DNA from: Candidatus Bathyarchaeota archaeon
GTDB taxonomy: Archaea > Thermoproteota > Bathyarchaeia > Bathyarchaeales > Bathycorpusculaceae
Assembly (NCBI GenBank): GCA_018396615.1
Contig: JAGTQT010000012.1
Location: forward strand, 1-28,041
Direction: 5' to 3'
DNA: 28,041 nucleotides
The translations under genes were made by a program, and so were the position numbers. Of the stretch, positions 7,106-14,890 are shown in pieces (the first letter of the stretch is position 1; every line of letters starts with the position of its first letter). A model generated the notes under the pieces. That model worked only from the letters and a program-made list of their open reading frames with translations. It ran no database searches and was not told the origin of the DNA.

Positions 7106-8239
7106 ATGAGACCTGTACGTTTAGGAATACCTTTGGCAGCCTTGATTTTTCTAGCCATTTTTTGTCTTCAGCCACCCTTGTGTGCCGACAGCGCAGTTTC
7201 TTATCAGCTTCTAGATAGTCTAGAAGGCTCCACATACTACAGACTGAACGTGGCGGTTTCACAGTCGCTTTACGACTACTACGCTGGAAAGACACATAGA
7301 CTCAGCTCCTACATGGACTATGACAAGCTGGTTACTCCATACGCTCTAAGGCCCATCACCGACTGCTTACAAGAGATATACGCTGACGACGAGGGCCTTG
7401 CCAACGGCGCCCTTATGATTGTCCATCAGATTCCTTACGAGGTAACGGGGCCTGTTAGGTATCCGGTTGAAACTATTGTTGCCAACAAAGGTGACTGTGA
7501 TCTTTTTTCAACGGGTGCGGCTTCGATTCTGAAAGCAGGAAGCATCGACGTTGTACTGCTGTATTATGAGGACGAAGCGCATATGAACATTGGCGTAGGT
7601 CTCTCACAGCCGCCGCAGAACGCAAGAACCAGAGCATACTACGTGACATACAACAATGTTAGATACTATATCGCAGAATGCACAGGAGAAGACTGGCAGA
7701 ACGGCTGGAGAGTTGGAGAATGCCCCGAAGAATTGAGAGATGCAACGCCTAAAGTTGTTCCTCTCGAAGACTTTGAGCAAGAAGCATTCGGACAAGTTTC
7801 TGCAAGCTACAAGACGCTGATGCCTTCAACTCTGTCTCTGGCTGCTTCACCAATGTTTCTTATTGAAAAAGGGACAATTACGCTTTCAGGACAGCTTTCG
7901 ACGGCGCAGGCAGATGCCACAATCACTTTTTATGTCAGCGTGAACAATTCGCCATGGAGAGTAGTGGGCACAACAAGCACGGACTCTGCGGGAAGATTCA
8001 CTTACTACTGGGATACAGATGTCTCAGGCATATGCAGTATTCGAGCAAGCTGGTCTGGAAACGAAAACTACGCTGGAGCAGACAGTTCGGTCTTAACAAT
8101 CACTGTGCTGTCATTGCTGTTTGTAATATTGATAGCCGCTGTAGGCGTCCTAGCTATTGTCGGGCTGGCGACATTTATTATGTCAAAGCGTGCGCCGCAA
8201 GGGGTTCCTGAACCGCAAGCTCCAGAGATCTCTTACTAG
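7106..8239 (+). CDS. exported transglutaminase-like protein with Ig-like domain and C-terminal anchor
   Basis: A 377-residue protein with an N-terminal signal sequence (hydrophobic residues 7-22). Residues about 85-200 look like a transglutaminase/protease-like domain. Its catalytic Cys would be C131 in NKGDCD, His would be H159 in EAHMN, and the acidic residue E191 in IAECTG. Residues about 241-333 form an Ig-like beta domain of the type seen in archaeal surface proteins (TFYVSVNNSPW, GRFTYYW). A membrane helix follows (334-358) and then a short cytoplasmic tail. The layout predicts an outward-facing thiol enzyme anchored at its C-terminus. Real activity (cross-linking, peptidase or inactive) cannot be told from sequence. 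A TATA-like box lies at 7067-7077. Confidence 0.7.
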   Translation: MRPVRLGIPLAALIFLAIFCLQPPLCADSAVSYQLLDSLEGSTYYRLNVAVSQSLYDYYAGKTHRLSSYMDYDKLVTPYALRPITDCLQEIYADDEGLANGALMIVHQIPYEVTGPVRYPVETIVANKGDCDLFSTGAASILKAGSIDVVLLYYEDEAHMNIGVGLSQPPQNARTRAYYVTYNNVRYYIAECTGEDWQNGWRVGECPEELRDATPKVVPLEDFEQEAFGQVSASYKTLMPSTLSLAASPMFLIEKGTITLSGQLSTAQADATITFYVSVNNSPWRVVGTTSTDSAGRFTYYWDTDVSGICSIRASWSGNENYAGADSSVLTITVLSLLFVILIAAVGVLAIVGLATFIMSKRAPQGVPEPQAPEISY

Positions 8240-8304
8240 CAGAAAAGCTTTTACCAACAAGCAGAGGTCTAGTAACCCAGAACTCGGCTTGAGGAAAAGT
8301 TTAG

Positions 8305-9066
8305 ATGTTAATTGTATTTATTATAGGGACAGCGGGGTCTGGAAAAAGTCTGCTCACCGCAGCTTTTAACGAGTGGCTGAAACTTTCAAAGCAAACCACC
8401 GCTGTAGTGAATCTCGATCCCGGCGCCACTGTTCTGCCTTACACGCCTCATGTGGATGTTCGCAATTACGTGAACGTTGAAGCCTTGATGGATGAATATG
8501 GGCTGGGTCCAAATGGTGCTCTGGTGATGGCTTCTGACTTAATTGCGGATGAAATCGAGGAAATCTCTAGGGAGATTGAGGAAATCGACTCAGACATTGT
8601 CCTAGTAGACACGTCTGGACAGATGGAGTTGTTTGCATTCAGAGCAAGCGGCCCCTACATTGCCAACGAGTTAACTAAAGAGCCTAAAGCTATCGTGTAT
8701 CTTTTTGATGCTGTTTTCTGTACTAACCCGCAAAACTATGTTTCAAACCTGTTTCTTTCAGTAGCGGTTCATAGCCGTTTTGTTCAACCGCAAATTCACG
8801 TGTTATCTAAATGCGATCTTCTCCCCAAAGAAGAGGTGAACAAGATCATTAACTGGTCAGCGAATCCAAGAGCGCTGGAAGCCGCCATAGAGGAGAAGTT
8901 AGAGGGAACCAAACGTCTGCTAAATAGGAGGCTGGCTCAAGCGATTAATCAGCTTGGTTTAAGACTGCCGCTGGCTCCAGTTTCAGCTAAAACAAACGAG
9001 GGAATGATCAACTTCAACATGTTTCTGGAGCGCATACTTGCAGGCGGAGAAAAATACACCTACTAG
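8305..9066 (+). CDS. GPN-loop GTPase
   Basis: A 253-residue P-loop GTPase of the archaeal/eukaryotic GPN family (XAB1/Gpn1-like). Visible motifs are Walker A GTAGSGKS (residues 8-15), the defining Gly-Pro-Asn loop (68-70), the G3 motif DTSGQ (102-106), the G4 motif SKCD (168-171) and a late SAK motif. Eukaryotic relatives act in RNA polymerase assembly and transport; archaeal members are homodimers whose role is less clear. A GAGG site nine bases before the ATG supports the start. The gene ends seven bases from the convergent DUF4443 regulator. Confidence 0.93.
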   Translation: MLIVFIIGTAGSGKSLLTAAFNEWLKLSKQTTAVVNLDPGATVLPYTPHVDVRNYVNVEALMDEYGLGPNGALVMASDLIADEIEEISREIEEIDSDIVLVDTSGQMELFAFRASGPYIANELTKEPKAIVYLFDAVFCTNPQNYVSNLFLSVAVHSRFVQPQIHVLSKCDLLPKEEVNKIINWSANPRALEAAIEEKLEGTKRLLNRRLAQAINQLGLRLPLAPVSAKTNEGMINFNMFLERILAGGEKYTY

Positions 9067-9073
9067 AGTTTCT

Positions 9074-9697
9074 TTAGCTTTCAAGAAGGGTCCACGCAGC
9101 TGCCAGCGTGCCGTACTCTGCTTTTGCCGGCGTGTCTGCGCTTCCGACAATTACGACGTCGTTGTCTTCGGGCTTGAGAAGAGTGATTATTTGCTTTGCT
9201 GCTTTCGGGTAGTCTTTGGCTAAGTCATCGGTGACTGAAGGGATTACTAGGTGTTTCTTTTTGCATAGGACTGTTGTGGCGCTTTTTGCGCCAGCGATCA
9301 TTGCTGCATCTCTTTGTTCAATACCAAGCTTGACGCGTGCAAGTTTGTTCTTGACGAGGATGGCATAGTTGTAGTCTGCAAGGCTCAACTCGTTTTTCTC
9401 CATTTTTGCTTTGGTAACAGTCGAGGTGTATTCTTTCCAAAGTTCTGTGCCCTTGCTGGTAAGTCTGCATCCTGCTTTCGAGGTCGCGATAAGTCCCGCG
9501 GATTTCAGCCTATTTATTACTGTTCGCACGGTTCCTTCTCCAATATTAAGAGAAGCCGCTAAAGCAGCTCGTCCAATCGGTTTCGCGGCAATTACCTCCA
9601 TTGCGGTTATTAGATGAAACACTGTAAATGCGGCTGCCGGACCTTGAGGTCTTTCACTTGCGATTTTTTCCAAAATCTGTTTAAATCGATAAGGCAT
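9074..9697 (-). CDS. DUF4443 HTH transcriptional regulator
   Basis: A 207-residue protein with an N-terminal winged helix (about residues 25-80; GEGTVRTVINRLKSAGLI is the recognition helix and following turn) and a C-terminal DUF4443-type domain (about 100-205). The latter has a strand-helix pattern ending in DVVIVGSADTPAKAEYG. This architecture is a conserved archaeal regulator family of unknown ligand. The C-terminal glycine-rich GAKSAT segment could bind a small anion or nucleotide, but that is speculation. It is convergent with the GPN GTPase gene. Confidence 0.75.
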   Translation of the reverse strand: MPYRFKQILEKIASERPQGPAAAFTVFHLITAMEVIAAKPIGRAALAASLNIGEGTVRTVINRLKSAGLIATSKAGCRLTSKGTELWKEYTSTVTKAKMEKNELSLADYNYAILVKNKLARVKLGIEQRDAAMIAGAKSATTVLCKKKHLVIPSVTDDLAKDYPKAAKQIITLLKPEDNDVVIVGSADTPAKAEYGTLAAAWTLLES

Positions 9698-9773
9698 GGC
9701 TTCTCAAGCGTATTGTTGCATTTTCAGCTAATAAATTATTCACATAAAAGAAGTATGTGACTAAAAGGGATGG

Positions 9774-10178
9774 TTAGGGTTTGGTTCTTACGTAGTATTC
9801 TCTTACGACACCAGCTGTAAGCGCCACTAATCCCACTGCCAGCAGATAGACCAGTGGATAAACGAAAATTGAAAGCAACGCTTCGTATGTGGCTTGAGGC
9901 GGTATTTGCGGAGTGAAGAACACTGTGATCCACATTATGATGAATGTCGCGATGCATCCCAATCCAAGTCCCACTGAGAGACCATGAACAAAGGAAGCTC
10001 TTCCCGCGGTGTGCTCTTGAGGTTGAGAATCCTGTTTTTCCTCAGTTTTTTCAGATACTTCTTCGGGAGCCGCATAGTACTGTTCGTCTTCCTCTGCAAC
10101 CTGTTCTTGGCGGGCAATATTTACTTGTGCTTCGCCGGCAGAAGAGGTGCCTAAGTGTGCTTCTTGTCCAGCTTCCAA
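9774..10178 (-). CDS. membrane protein with acidic N-terminus and two helices
   Basis: A 134-residue protein. The first about 60 residues are acidic and low-complexity (rich in Glu, Gln, Ala). Two predicted membrane helices follow (about residues 66-87 and 101-123), then a short basic tail. No family is recognised. The start is uncertain. A GTG at 10187 overlaps the AGGTGA Shine-Dalgarno site; the TTG at 10178 has that site at a normal distance, so I prefer it. A perfect 10-base inverted repeat (10230-10251) lies just upstream of the likely TATA region CTTATTAG (about 10214-10221). Confidence 0.55.
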   Translation of the reverse strand: MEAGQEAHLGTSSAGEAQVNIARQEQVAEEDEQYYAAPEEVSEKTEEKQDSQPQEHTAGRASFVHGLSVGLGLGCIATFIIMWITVFFTPQIPPQATYEALLSIFVYPLVYLLAVGLVALTAGVVREYYVRTKP

Positions 10179-10229
10179 GGATTTCACCTTTTTGTGTTTC
10201 TTAGTTGGGTAAACTAATAAGATTATTCA

Positions 10230-10251
10230 ATTCTGGATTCTAATCCAGAAT
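10230..10251. promoter_or_regulatory. perfect inverted repeat, candidate operator
   Basis: ATTCTGGATT and its exact reverse complement AATCCAGAAT are separated by CT. The site is upstream of the TATA region of the minus-strand membrane gene, a position typical of activator binding, and next to the stop of a 31-codon minus-strand frame. Confidence 0.45.
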
Positions 10252-10257
10252 ACGAAT

Positions 10258-10353
10258 TTAAAATAAACTGAAAATAGAAACACCATCAGTTTTTTCCCAA
10301 GCACGCTTGCTGCCTTCATCTTCGCTGTCAACATAGACCCAAATGGAAGACAT
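10258..10353 (-). CDS. possible 31-residue small protein
   Basis: A short minus-strand frame from ATG 10353 to TAA at 10258. Its start reads MSSIWVYVDSEDEGSKRAWE, which has balanced, protein-like composition, unlike typical chance frames. There is no Shine-Dalgarno site and no TATA box at the right distance. It could be a small protein, the remnant of a longer gene, or chance. Confidence 0.22.
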   Translation of the reverse strand: MSSIWVYVDSEDEGSKRAWEKTDGVSIFSLF

Positions 10354-10418
10354 CACTTTAGCGGTGGTTTAAATCCAGCCATTCACGCATAGAGATGCTT
10401 GATTTCACCGATATAGGG

Positions 10419-10697
10419 TTATGTTGCACTAAGCTTCGGCGCAAGCTGTTCTATGGCGTTCTTAAGTTTGTTCCATTCCTCAAGATTTCTAACGTTAAAT
10501 TTGTGTTTCCGTTTCCACACTTCTTGGTTCTTCTCTTTGTCCAGCTTCTTCCACCAAAGGTATAGACCTATTGACTTTTTCCCGCCAGACTCGAAGATAA
10601 CTACGGCTTCCCACCATTTCTGGCTCTTAAATATTGTAACATAATCCACAACCTTGTAAAACTCGGATATAGGCAACTTTTCAACTTGTTCAGACAT
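10419..10697 (-). CDS. small hypothetical protein rich in Trp and Lys
   Basis: A 92-residue basic protein with several tryptophans (KWWEAVVIF, LYLWWKK, VRNLEEWNKL). The pattern is consistent with a small beta sheet (about residues 28-50) followed by a C-terminal helix. I do not recognise the family. A TATA-like TTTAAATT (minus strand, 10733-10740) and a perfect 15-base palindrome at the likely transcription start (10713-10727) indicate an own, regulated promoter. Such proteins may bind nucleic acid, but nothing proves it. Confidence 0.6.
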   Translation of the reverse strand: MSEQVEKLPISEFYKVVDYVTIFKSQKWWEAVVIFESGGKKSIGLYLWWKKLDKEKNQEVWKRKHKFNVRNLEEWNKLKNAIEQLAPKLSAT

Positions 10698-10712
10698 AAT
10701 TTTCAGCTCTAC

Positions 10713-10727
10713 AGCTAGATTCTAGCT
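10713..10727. promoter_or_regulatory. palindrome between TATA box and start, candidate operator
   Basis: AGCTAGA, T, TCTAGCT: perfect seven-base arms around one base. It lies between the TATA-like box (10733-10740) and the start codon at 10697 of the minus-strand gene, so a bound repressor would block initiation. Confidence 0.4.
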
Positions 10728-10757
10728 TTGGCAATTTAAACCTTTAAGAGCAATTTG

Positions 10758-11768
10758 TCACATTTCTGCGAAGGCACCGTTAACGAGAACTGTCGTGCTT
10801 GATCCATCTTTTCTGAAAGCTTTCACAGTGGGTTTTGACATAAGCAGATCCATGTGGTTCCTTGAGAGGTTTTTGCCGCCCGGCATGTCGGAGTTATTTC
10901 CAAAAGCAATGTGGATCGTGCCAAGCAGTTTTTCTGCTTCAAGAAACTCTTCTACAAATCTGGCTTTAGGATTTATGCCGAAGGCAAACTCGCCTACTCT
11001 GTTCGAATTCTCATCCGTATCCAACGAGTCCTTAACGCGTCTCGCAACCTTTTGATCTTCTGAAACAAGCCTTTGCACAACACCCTTCTTTACTTCGAGA
11101 GTTACATGGACCTTCAAGGGTCCAATGCCACCTATTGCCATGTCGCAGACAAGTTTGCCTTCTAAAGAGTCTTCTATAGGCGCAACTATAACCTCGCCTG
11201 TGGGCAGATTCATCCATTTCATCGTCTTCCGGTCAATCACTGTGTCGGTGAAAAACGGTCTTCCCTCGACACTTACTGAAAGCTTGGTGCCTGCGGGATT
11301 CGAGATTTCCAGTTTCACGGTGTTACTTAGTTTCTCTATAAGTTTAAAGGCGAAGTCTTGCATTTTTCTGTGTTCAGAGGCTTTCAGTCCTAAAGCTCCC
11401 TTTGTAAGCATATCCAGCGTTACGCCGGGGCAGTGTCCAAGGCGCTCTTTTTTGCTTTTGGTTTCCATATGGATAAGCTGTATCCTGAAAGGCGTTTCCT
11501 CTCGAACTCCACGAAGTAGGTTGATGTAGATGTCAGGCGTTTGTTTCTCAATGATCTTAACAATGTTGGGCGGAACCTCTTTTCTAACTACGTTACCTTT
11601 GCTTTCAAGCTGAACCAAGCGCGTCTGAAGTCCAAGTCTCAGCGCTCCTACAGCGAAGGCTTCACCAACATCCATCTTTTCGCGGTCACAGAAAATGACC
11701 ATTTTTTCTCCTTCCTTTGCTTCTAAAACACATTCCAGCGCGTTTTTTGCTGATTCCCAAGCTTGCAT
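10758..11768 (-). CDS. M29-type (AmpS-like) aminopeptidase
   Basis: A 336-residue protein of the thermophilic aminopeptidase family (M29, COG2309). Candidate metal ligands are visible in the expected order: E192 (LPTGEV), E260 (RVGEFAFG), H286 (TIHIAFG), H305 and D307 (NHMDLL). The enzyme would remove N-terminal residues from peptides in the cytoplasm using two metal ions. The N-terminal half is the Rossmann-like domain of the family. It is somewhat shorter than the roughly 400-residue bacterial members, as usual for archaeal relatives. It lies downstream of the MFS gene on the same strand, with 55 bases between. Confidence 0.8.
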   Translation of the reverse strand: MQAWESAKNALECVLEAKEGEKMVIFCDREKMDVGEAFAVGALRLGLQTRLVQLESKGNVVRKEVPPNIVKIIEKQTPDIYINLLRGVREETPFRIQLIHMETKSKKERLGHCPGVTLDMLTKGALGLKASEHRKMQDFAFKLIEKLSNTVKLEISNPAGTKLSVSVEGRPFFTDTVIDRKTMKWMNLPTGEVIVAPIEDSLEGKLVCDMAIGGIGPLKVHVTLEVKKGVVQRLVSEDQKVARRVKDSLDTDENSNRVGEFAFGINPKARFVEEFLEAEKLLGTIHIAFGNNSDMPGGKNLSRNHMDLLMSKPTVKAFRKDGSSTTVLVNGAFAEM

Positions 11769-11823
11769 CTTTATTCACGTCCTTGGAACAAGATGCTGAA
11801 GACAAGATGATAAAGCTTTGCAA

Positions 11824-12933
11824 CTAGTCGCGGCTAATCCTGCGCATCAACACGTAGAGCGGAATAAGAAACAGCAAAATAAGTGCTAGCAATCTGAAGT
11901 AGGTTGCGTAGTCTGCAACCGATACAAACATATATGTTGGCAAAAGATTCAGAATCCTGCCAATCATCAAACCTGTTTCCATTAAGACAAGGATACTTGC
12001 ATAGCTGTATCTCTCAAAAGAATCTCCATAAAAAGCAAACCACGATATGCTGAAAGCGCTTCCGAGACCCGAAATCATTGATAAGGCGACAACTTCAGAA
12101 GTCGTAGATACAAAGGAGAGTGCAACATACCAAGCTGCGTTAAGTGCAACTCCTATCACGGCGAAAGTCACCCGTGCCCTTTTGATGTCAGAAAGCCAGT
12201 TTACCAAAAACGTAACCATTGATATGACGATCGCACTGAGTGCTAATACTAAACCCATATTTAAGACGGTTCCAGAAACACCGAGAACGAACAAAGGATA
12301 AGCAACCCAGTAAGACTCTGTTAAACCGAGGAGAACAAAGGAGACGAAGAAAACCGCGAATTTGCCATTTCGCGGGACAGAGAACCCGCAGGTTTCTTGG
12401 CTGAATCGTATACGTAGAGATAGAAAAAAAGCAATAAAATAAAGTGCTACGGCAACGGCGAAAAGTGCATGAAACTCGAAAGAATCTATTATAAATCCTC
12501 CCACAACTGGTCCACCTATGCTTGCCAGCGAAGGAATAATTGATGAGAATAAGCTTATTGTTCTTGCACGCACCTTTGTTTCGCCTAGCCGGAACTGAAG
12601 TAGATTAAAGCTAGGCCAAAAAGTTGCTATGCTGAGCCCGTAAGTGATCCCTAGAACTACTGGGTTTTTGATGAATGAAAGAATGATGTAGAAAAACATT
12701 GTGAAAAAAATTCCCCAGCTTATGATTCTTTCGAAATTCTTAACCGTTCTGAGTAGCAAGAGTGGCAGCAGCCCAATTAGCGGGAACGTGAACAGAAGAA
12801 TTACAGCAATTTCACCGATGCTTAATCCAAGCTCCTGTCTGTAATAGACGGTGAGAAAGGTTCCAGACAGATTGCTGGTGAAAAAGAAGATGCTGACAAG
12901 CACTGCCAGAGTCTTCGGTGAGCTCGTTTGCAC
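11824..12933 (-). CDS. MFS transporter
   Basis: A 369-residue integral membrane protein with 11-12 hydrophobic segments and the typical two-half layout of the major facilitator superfamily. A TKVRARTISLFSS segment near residue 120 and a WLSDIKRAR loop near residue 245 match the short cytoplasmic loops between helices. Substrate unknown. The start is GTG with GAGGCG seven bases upstream. A T-run serving the methionine adenosyltransferase gene and an AATATTTT TATA-like box lie just before it, so transcription is probably separate. Confidence 0.8.
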   Translation of the reverse strand: MQTSSPKTLAVLVSIFFFTSNLSGTFLTVYYRQELGLSIGEIAVILLFTFPLIGLLPLLLLRTVKNFERIISWGIFFTMFFYIILSFIKNPVVLGITYGLSIATFWPSFNLLQFRLGETKVRARTISLFSSIIPSLASIGGPVVGGFIIDSFEFHALFAVAVALYFIAFFLSLRIRFSQETCGFSVPRNGKFAVFFVSFVLLGLTESYWVAYPLFVLGVSGTVLNMGLVLALSAIVISMVTFLVNWLSDIKRARVTFAVIGVALNAAWYVALSFVSTTSEVVALSMISGLGSAFSISWFAFYGDSFERYSYASILVLMETGLMIGRILNLLPTYMFVSVADYATYFRLLALILLFLIPLYVLMRRISRD

Positions 12934-12965
12934 TTTTACGCCTCAAGAACTATAGGACATGTGAA

Positions 12966-12977
12966 AATATTAAAAAA
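12966..12977 (-). terminator. T-run downstream of methionine adenosyltransferase, overlapping MFS promoter
   Basis: On the minus strand the bases read TTTTTTAATATT, 19 bases after the stop of the adenosyltransferase gene. The T-run can terminate that message, while AATATTTT is about 30 bases before the MFS start and can act as its TATA box. Confidence 0.45.
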
Positions 12978-12995
12978 TCGATGCGTAGGGCAGTG

Positions 12996-14204
12996 TCAAG
13001 GGGTCGTTATCTTTCCCTCTGCCAACTGTAGACAGAATTTCTCAATGTGCTCAAGCTCGTAGTCTAGCAGGTCATTTATCTTCTGTTTGACTGTGGCCAA
13101 GTCGTTTTTGTCTTTCATGACAACCTGTGCGGCTGCGACCGCTGGATGATCGATGGGACTGCCTATTTTGCTAAGTAACCATATGTAGACTTCTTCGAGT
13201 TCTGAAATTTCATCGCATAGGCGCTGCGCTATCTTGTAGGTCAGGAAATTGTATATCTTGCCTACATGGCTAACGGAATTTTTGCCAGCTGCGGCTTCGG
13301 AGCAAAACGGCCTGTTCAACGATATTAGCCCGTTTACACGGTTGCCTCTTCCAACCTGTCCTGAGTCACCGCTGTCTGCGCTTGTCCCTAGAACAGTTAG
13401 GTATAATCCTCCTAGTCCTCTACCACGCACGTCCAACGTGTTAAGTTTTACGTCAACGCTTTCAAAGTCGGTGTTAACTGCCACAAAGCGGTGGATTTCA
13501 TCGAGGATTTTTTCTTTTTTCTCGAAATAGTCATCTTCACTTTGTATGTAGCGGTCGACAAATGCCATGGCTACAGTAAGCTTGAGATCGTTGTTGTTTC
13601 TGAAGGCCATAACCTTGATGTCTTCGCCAGATTCGGGAAAGCGTTTTTTGAACTCTTTAGAGTTCAGGTATTGCTCTGTTTTGAGAACTATTTTTTCGGT
13701 TCTGGTCATCGGCGCGTAGCCTACTGCCGCCGATGTGTCATTAGCTCCTAGTACATGGCCTTTTCTTTTGAAGATGTCTGTGAGGCCTACGGAGCCTGGT
13801 TTGAGTTCGCTTTGGTATTTTACGTGTTTTTCTGGGTCGATGAAGCGCATGTTCTTTTTTAGCCAGTTTTTGGCTGCTTTAATTGCGATTTCTTCAACGT
13901 CTATTGTTTCGCTGTCTATTTTGTTGGTTGCTCGGTCTCCGAAGACAAACAGCATTGGCTGTTTTACTGTGCCTCCTCCGAATTTTGGCTCGATTTCTCC
14001 TGCTGCAAGCAGGGATTTATCGACGTTGTGGTGTAGCACTGCGCCTGCTTTTTCGAGGTAGACCTTGCTTAGCTGTATGGAGATTTGGTCCATTACGGCG
14101 TCGCAGATGTAGTCAGGGTGTCCTAATCCTTTTCTTTCAACGATTTCTATTCTCTGTTTTTCTAGCGGGGTTTGTTTCAAGTTGTCTACAATTATGTTTC
14201 TCAT
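12996..14204 (-). CDS. mat: archaeal S-adenosylmethionine synthetase
   Basis: A 402-residue methionine adenosyltransferase of the archaeal type, which makes SAM from methionine and ATP. The length and the motifs are typical of that type: ERKGLGHPDYICDAVMD near residues 23-39, GGGTVKQP near 76-83, FRNNNDLKL near residue 200, and the GTSADSGDSGQVGRGNRVNG phosphate-binding stretch near 275. Archaeal enzymes share little overall sequence with bacterial MetK but the same fold. GGAAG lies about eight bases before the ATG, and a TATA box (14249-14258 on the minus strand) fits a leader of about 20 bases. It is divergent from an XRE-CBS regulator that could sense its product. Confidence 0.96.
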   Translation of the reverse strand: MRNIIVDNLKQTPLEKQRIEIVERKGLGHPDYICDAVMDQISIQLSKVYLEKAGAVLHHNVDKSLLAAGEIEPKFGGGTVKQPMLFVFGDRATNKIDSETIDVEEIAIKAAKNWLKKNMRFIDPEKHVKYQSELKPGSVGLTDIFKRKGHVLGANDTSAAVGYAPMTRTEKIVLKTEQYLNSKEFKKRFPESGEDIKVMAFRNNNDLKLTVAMAFVDRYIQSEDDYFEKKEKILDEIHRFVAVNTDFESVDVKLNTLDVRGRGLGGLYLTVLGTSADSGDSGQVGRGNRVNGLISLNRPFCSEAAAGKNSVSHVGKIYNFLTYKIAQRLCDEISELEEVYIWLLSKIGSPIDHPAVAAAQVVMKDKNDLATVKQKINDLLDYELEHIEKFCLQLAEGKITTP

Positions 14205-14303
14205 TGTTTAGCTTCCGGTTCTGGTTTTTGCGGGTTATGGTTGGGTAAGGAATATATACTTTGCTATATGACTTTATAAATTGACATAACTGGTGGTTAT
14301 ATA
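14205..14303. promoter_or_regulatory. shared divergent promoter region of mat and the XRE-CBS gene
   Basis: The 99-base region holds a minus-strand TATA box for mat (14249-14258), plus-strand boxes CTATATGA (about 14262-14269) and TTTATAAAT (about 14273-14281), and a dyad ATAAC-5-GTTAT at 14286-14300 directly before the regulator's start codon. The dyad is a candidate operator for the regulator. Confidence 0.55.
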
Positions 14304-14846
14304 TTGGCGATTTCGGGTGCGTTGATTAGGAAGTTGCGGGTTGAGGTCGGTTTGACTCAGGAGAGGCTAGCACGGCTTGTCGGTGTATCGCAGGCGCATG
14401 TTGCAAAGATCGAGCGTGGCGTTGTTGATCCTAGGCTTTCAACTGTTAACCGTATCTTGCAGGTGCTAGACGGCTGGAAAAGCAGGCGGTGCAGGGATAT
14501 AATGAGCAGTGGAGTTATTTTTGCAAGGCTTAGGGATAGGGTCTTGGATGTTAGTGATAAGATGGTTAAGCACTGTATTTCGCAGGTTCCGGTGATTGAG
14601 CGTGGGAGGGTTGTTGGAACCGTGACTGAAGAGTCAATTATGAGGCGGTTGGGTTCAGATATTGATAAACGAACCGTGAAGGAAGTGATGGTTTCGCCAT
14701 TGCCCATTGTAAGTGAGGAGACAGATGTGGAAAAGATTAAGGGGCTTTTGAAAACCTATCAAGGGGTTCTAGTCTCTAGGGGAATGCGCATTGTCGGCAT
14801 TGTAACGCGTTCGGATCTTCTGAAATTCCTATGTGAGCCAGTTTAA
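14304..14846 (+). CDS. XRE-family regulator with two CBS domains
   Basis: A 180-residue protein: an XRE/Cro-type helix-turn-helix at residues 7-55 (LTQERLARLVGVSQAHVAKI), then two CBS domains (about 63-117 and 124-177). CBS pairs bind adenosyl ligands such as AMP, ATP and SAM; this HTH-CBS layout matches archaeal COG3620. The start is TTG with GGTGG eight bases upstream. An ATG alternative is not available near the HTH. The gene is divergent from mat with a common control region, so I infer that it senses SAM or a related nucleotide and controls mat and itself. This is not shown by sequence alone. Confidence 0.85.
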   Translation: MAISGALIRKLRVEVGLTQERLARLVGVSQAHVAKIERGVVDPRLSTVNRILQVLDGWKSRRCRDIMSSGVIFARLRDRVLDVSDKMVKHCISQVPVIERGRVVGTVTEESIMRRLGSDIDKRTVKEVMVSPLPIVSEETDVEKIKGLLKTYQGVLVSRGMRIVGIVTRSDLLKFLCEPV

Positions 14847-14876
14847 CACTTCTAGCGTTTGGGAGAAAATTTATAG

Positions 14877-14890
14877 CCCCCTATATATAC
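14877..14890 (+). promoter_or_regulatory. orphan BRE/TATA-like element in a convergent gap
   Basis: CCCCCTATATATAC lies 30 bases after the XRE-CBS stop, in the gap between two convergent genes. A start near 14912 would make RNA antisense to the minus-strand XRE regulator, unless the T5 at 14924-14928 stops it. TAACC/GGTTA arms (14902-14906, 14917-14921) flank the predicted start. Confidence 0.35.

Noticed and set aside
10366..10376. GGTTTAAATCC resembles a tRNA T-loop
   Set aside because: The T-stem does not pair fully, and no acceptor stem, D-arm or anticodon arm can be built around it.
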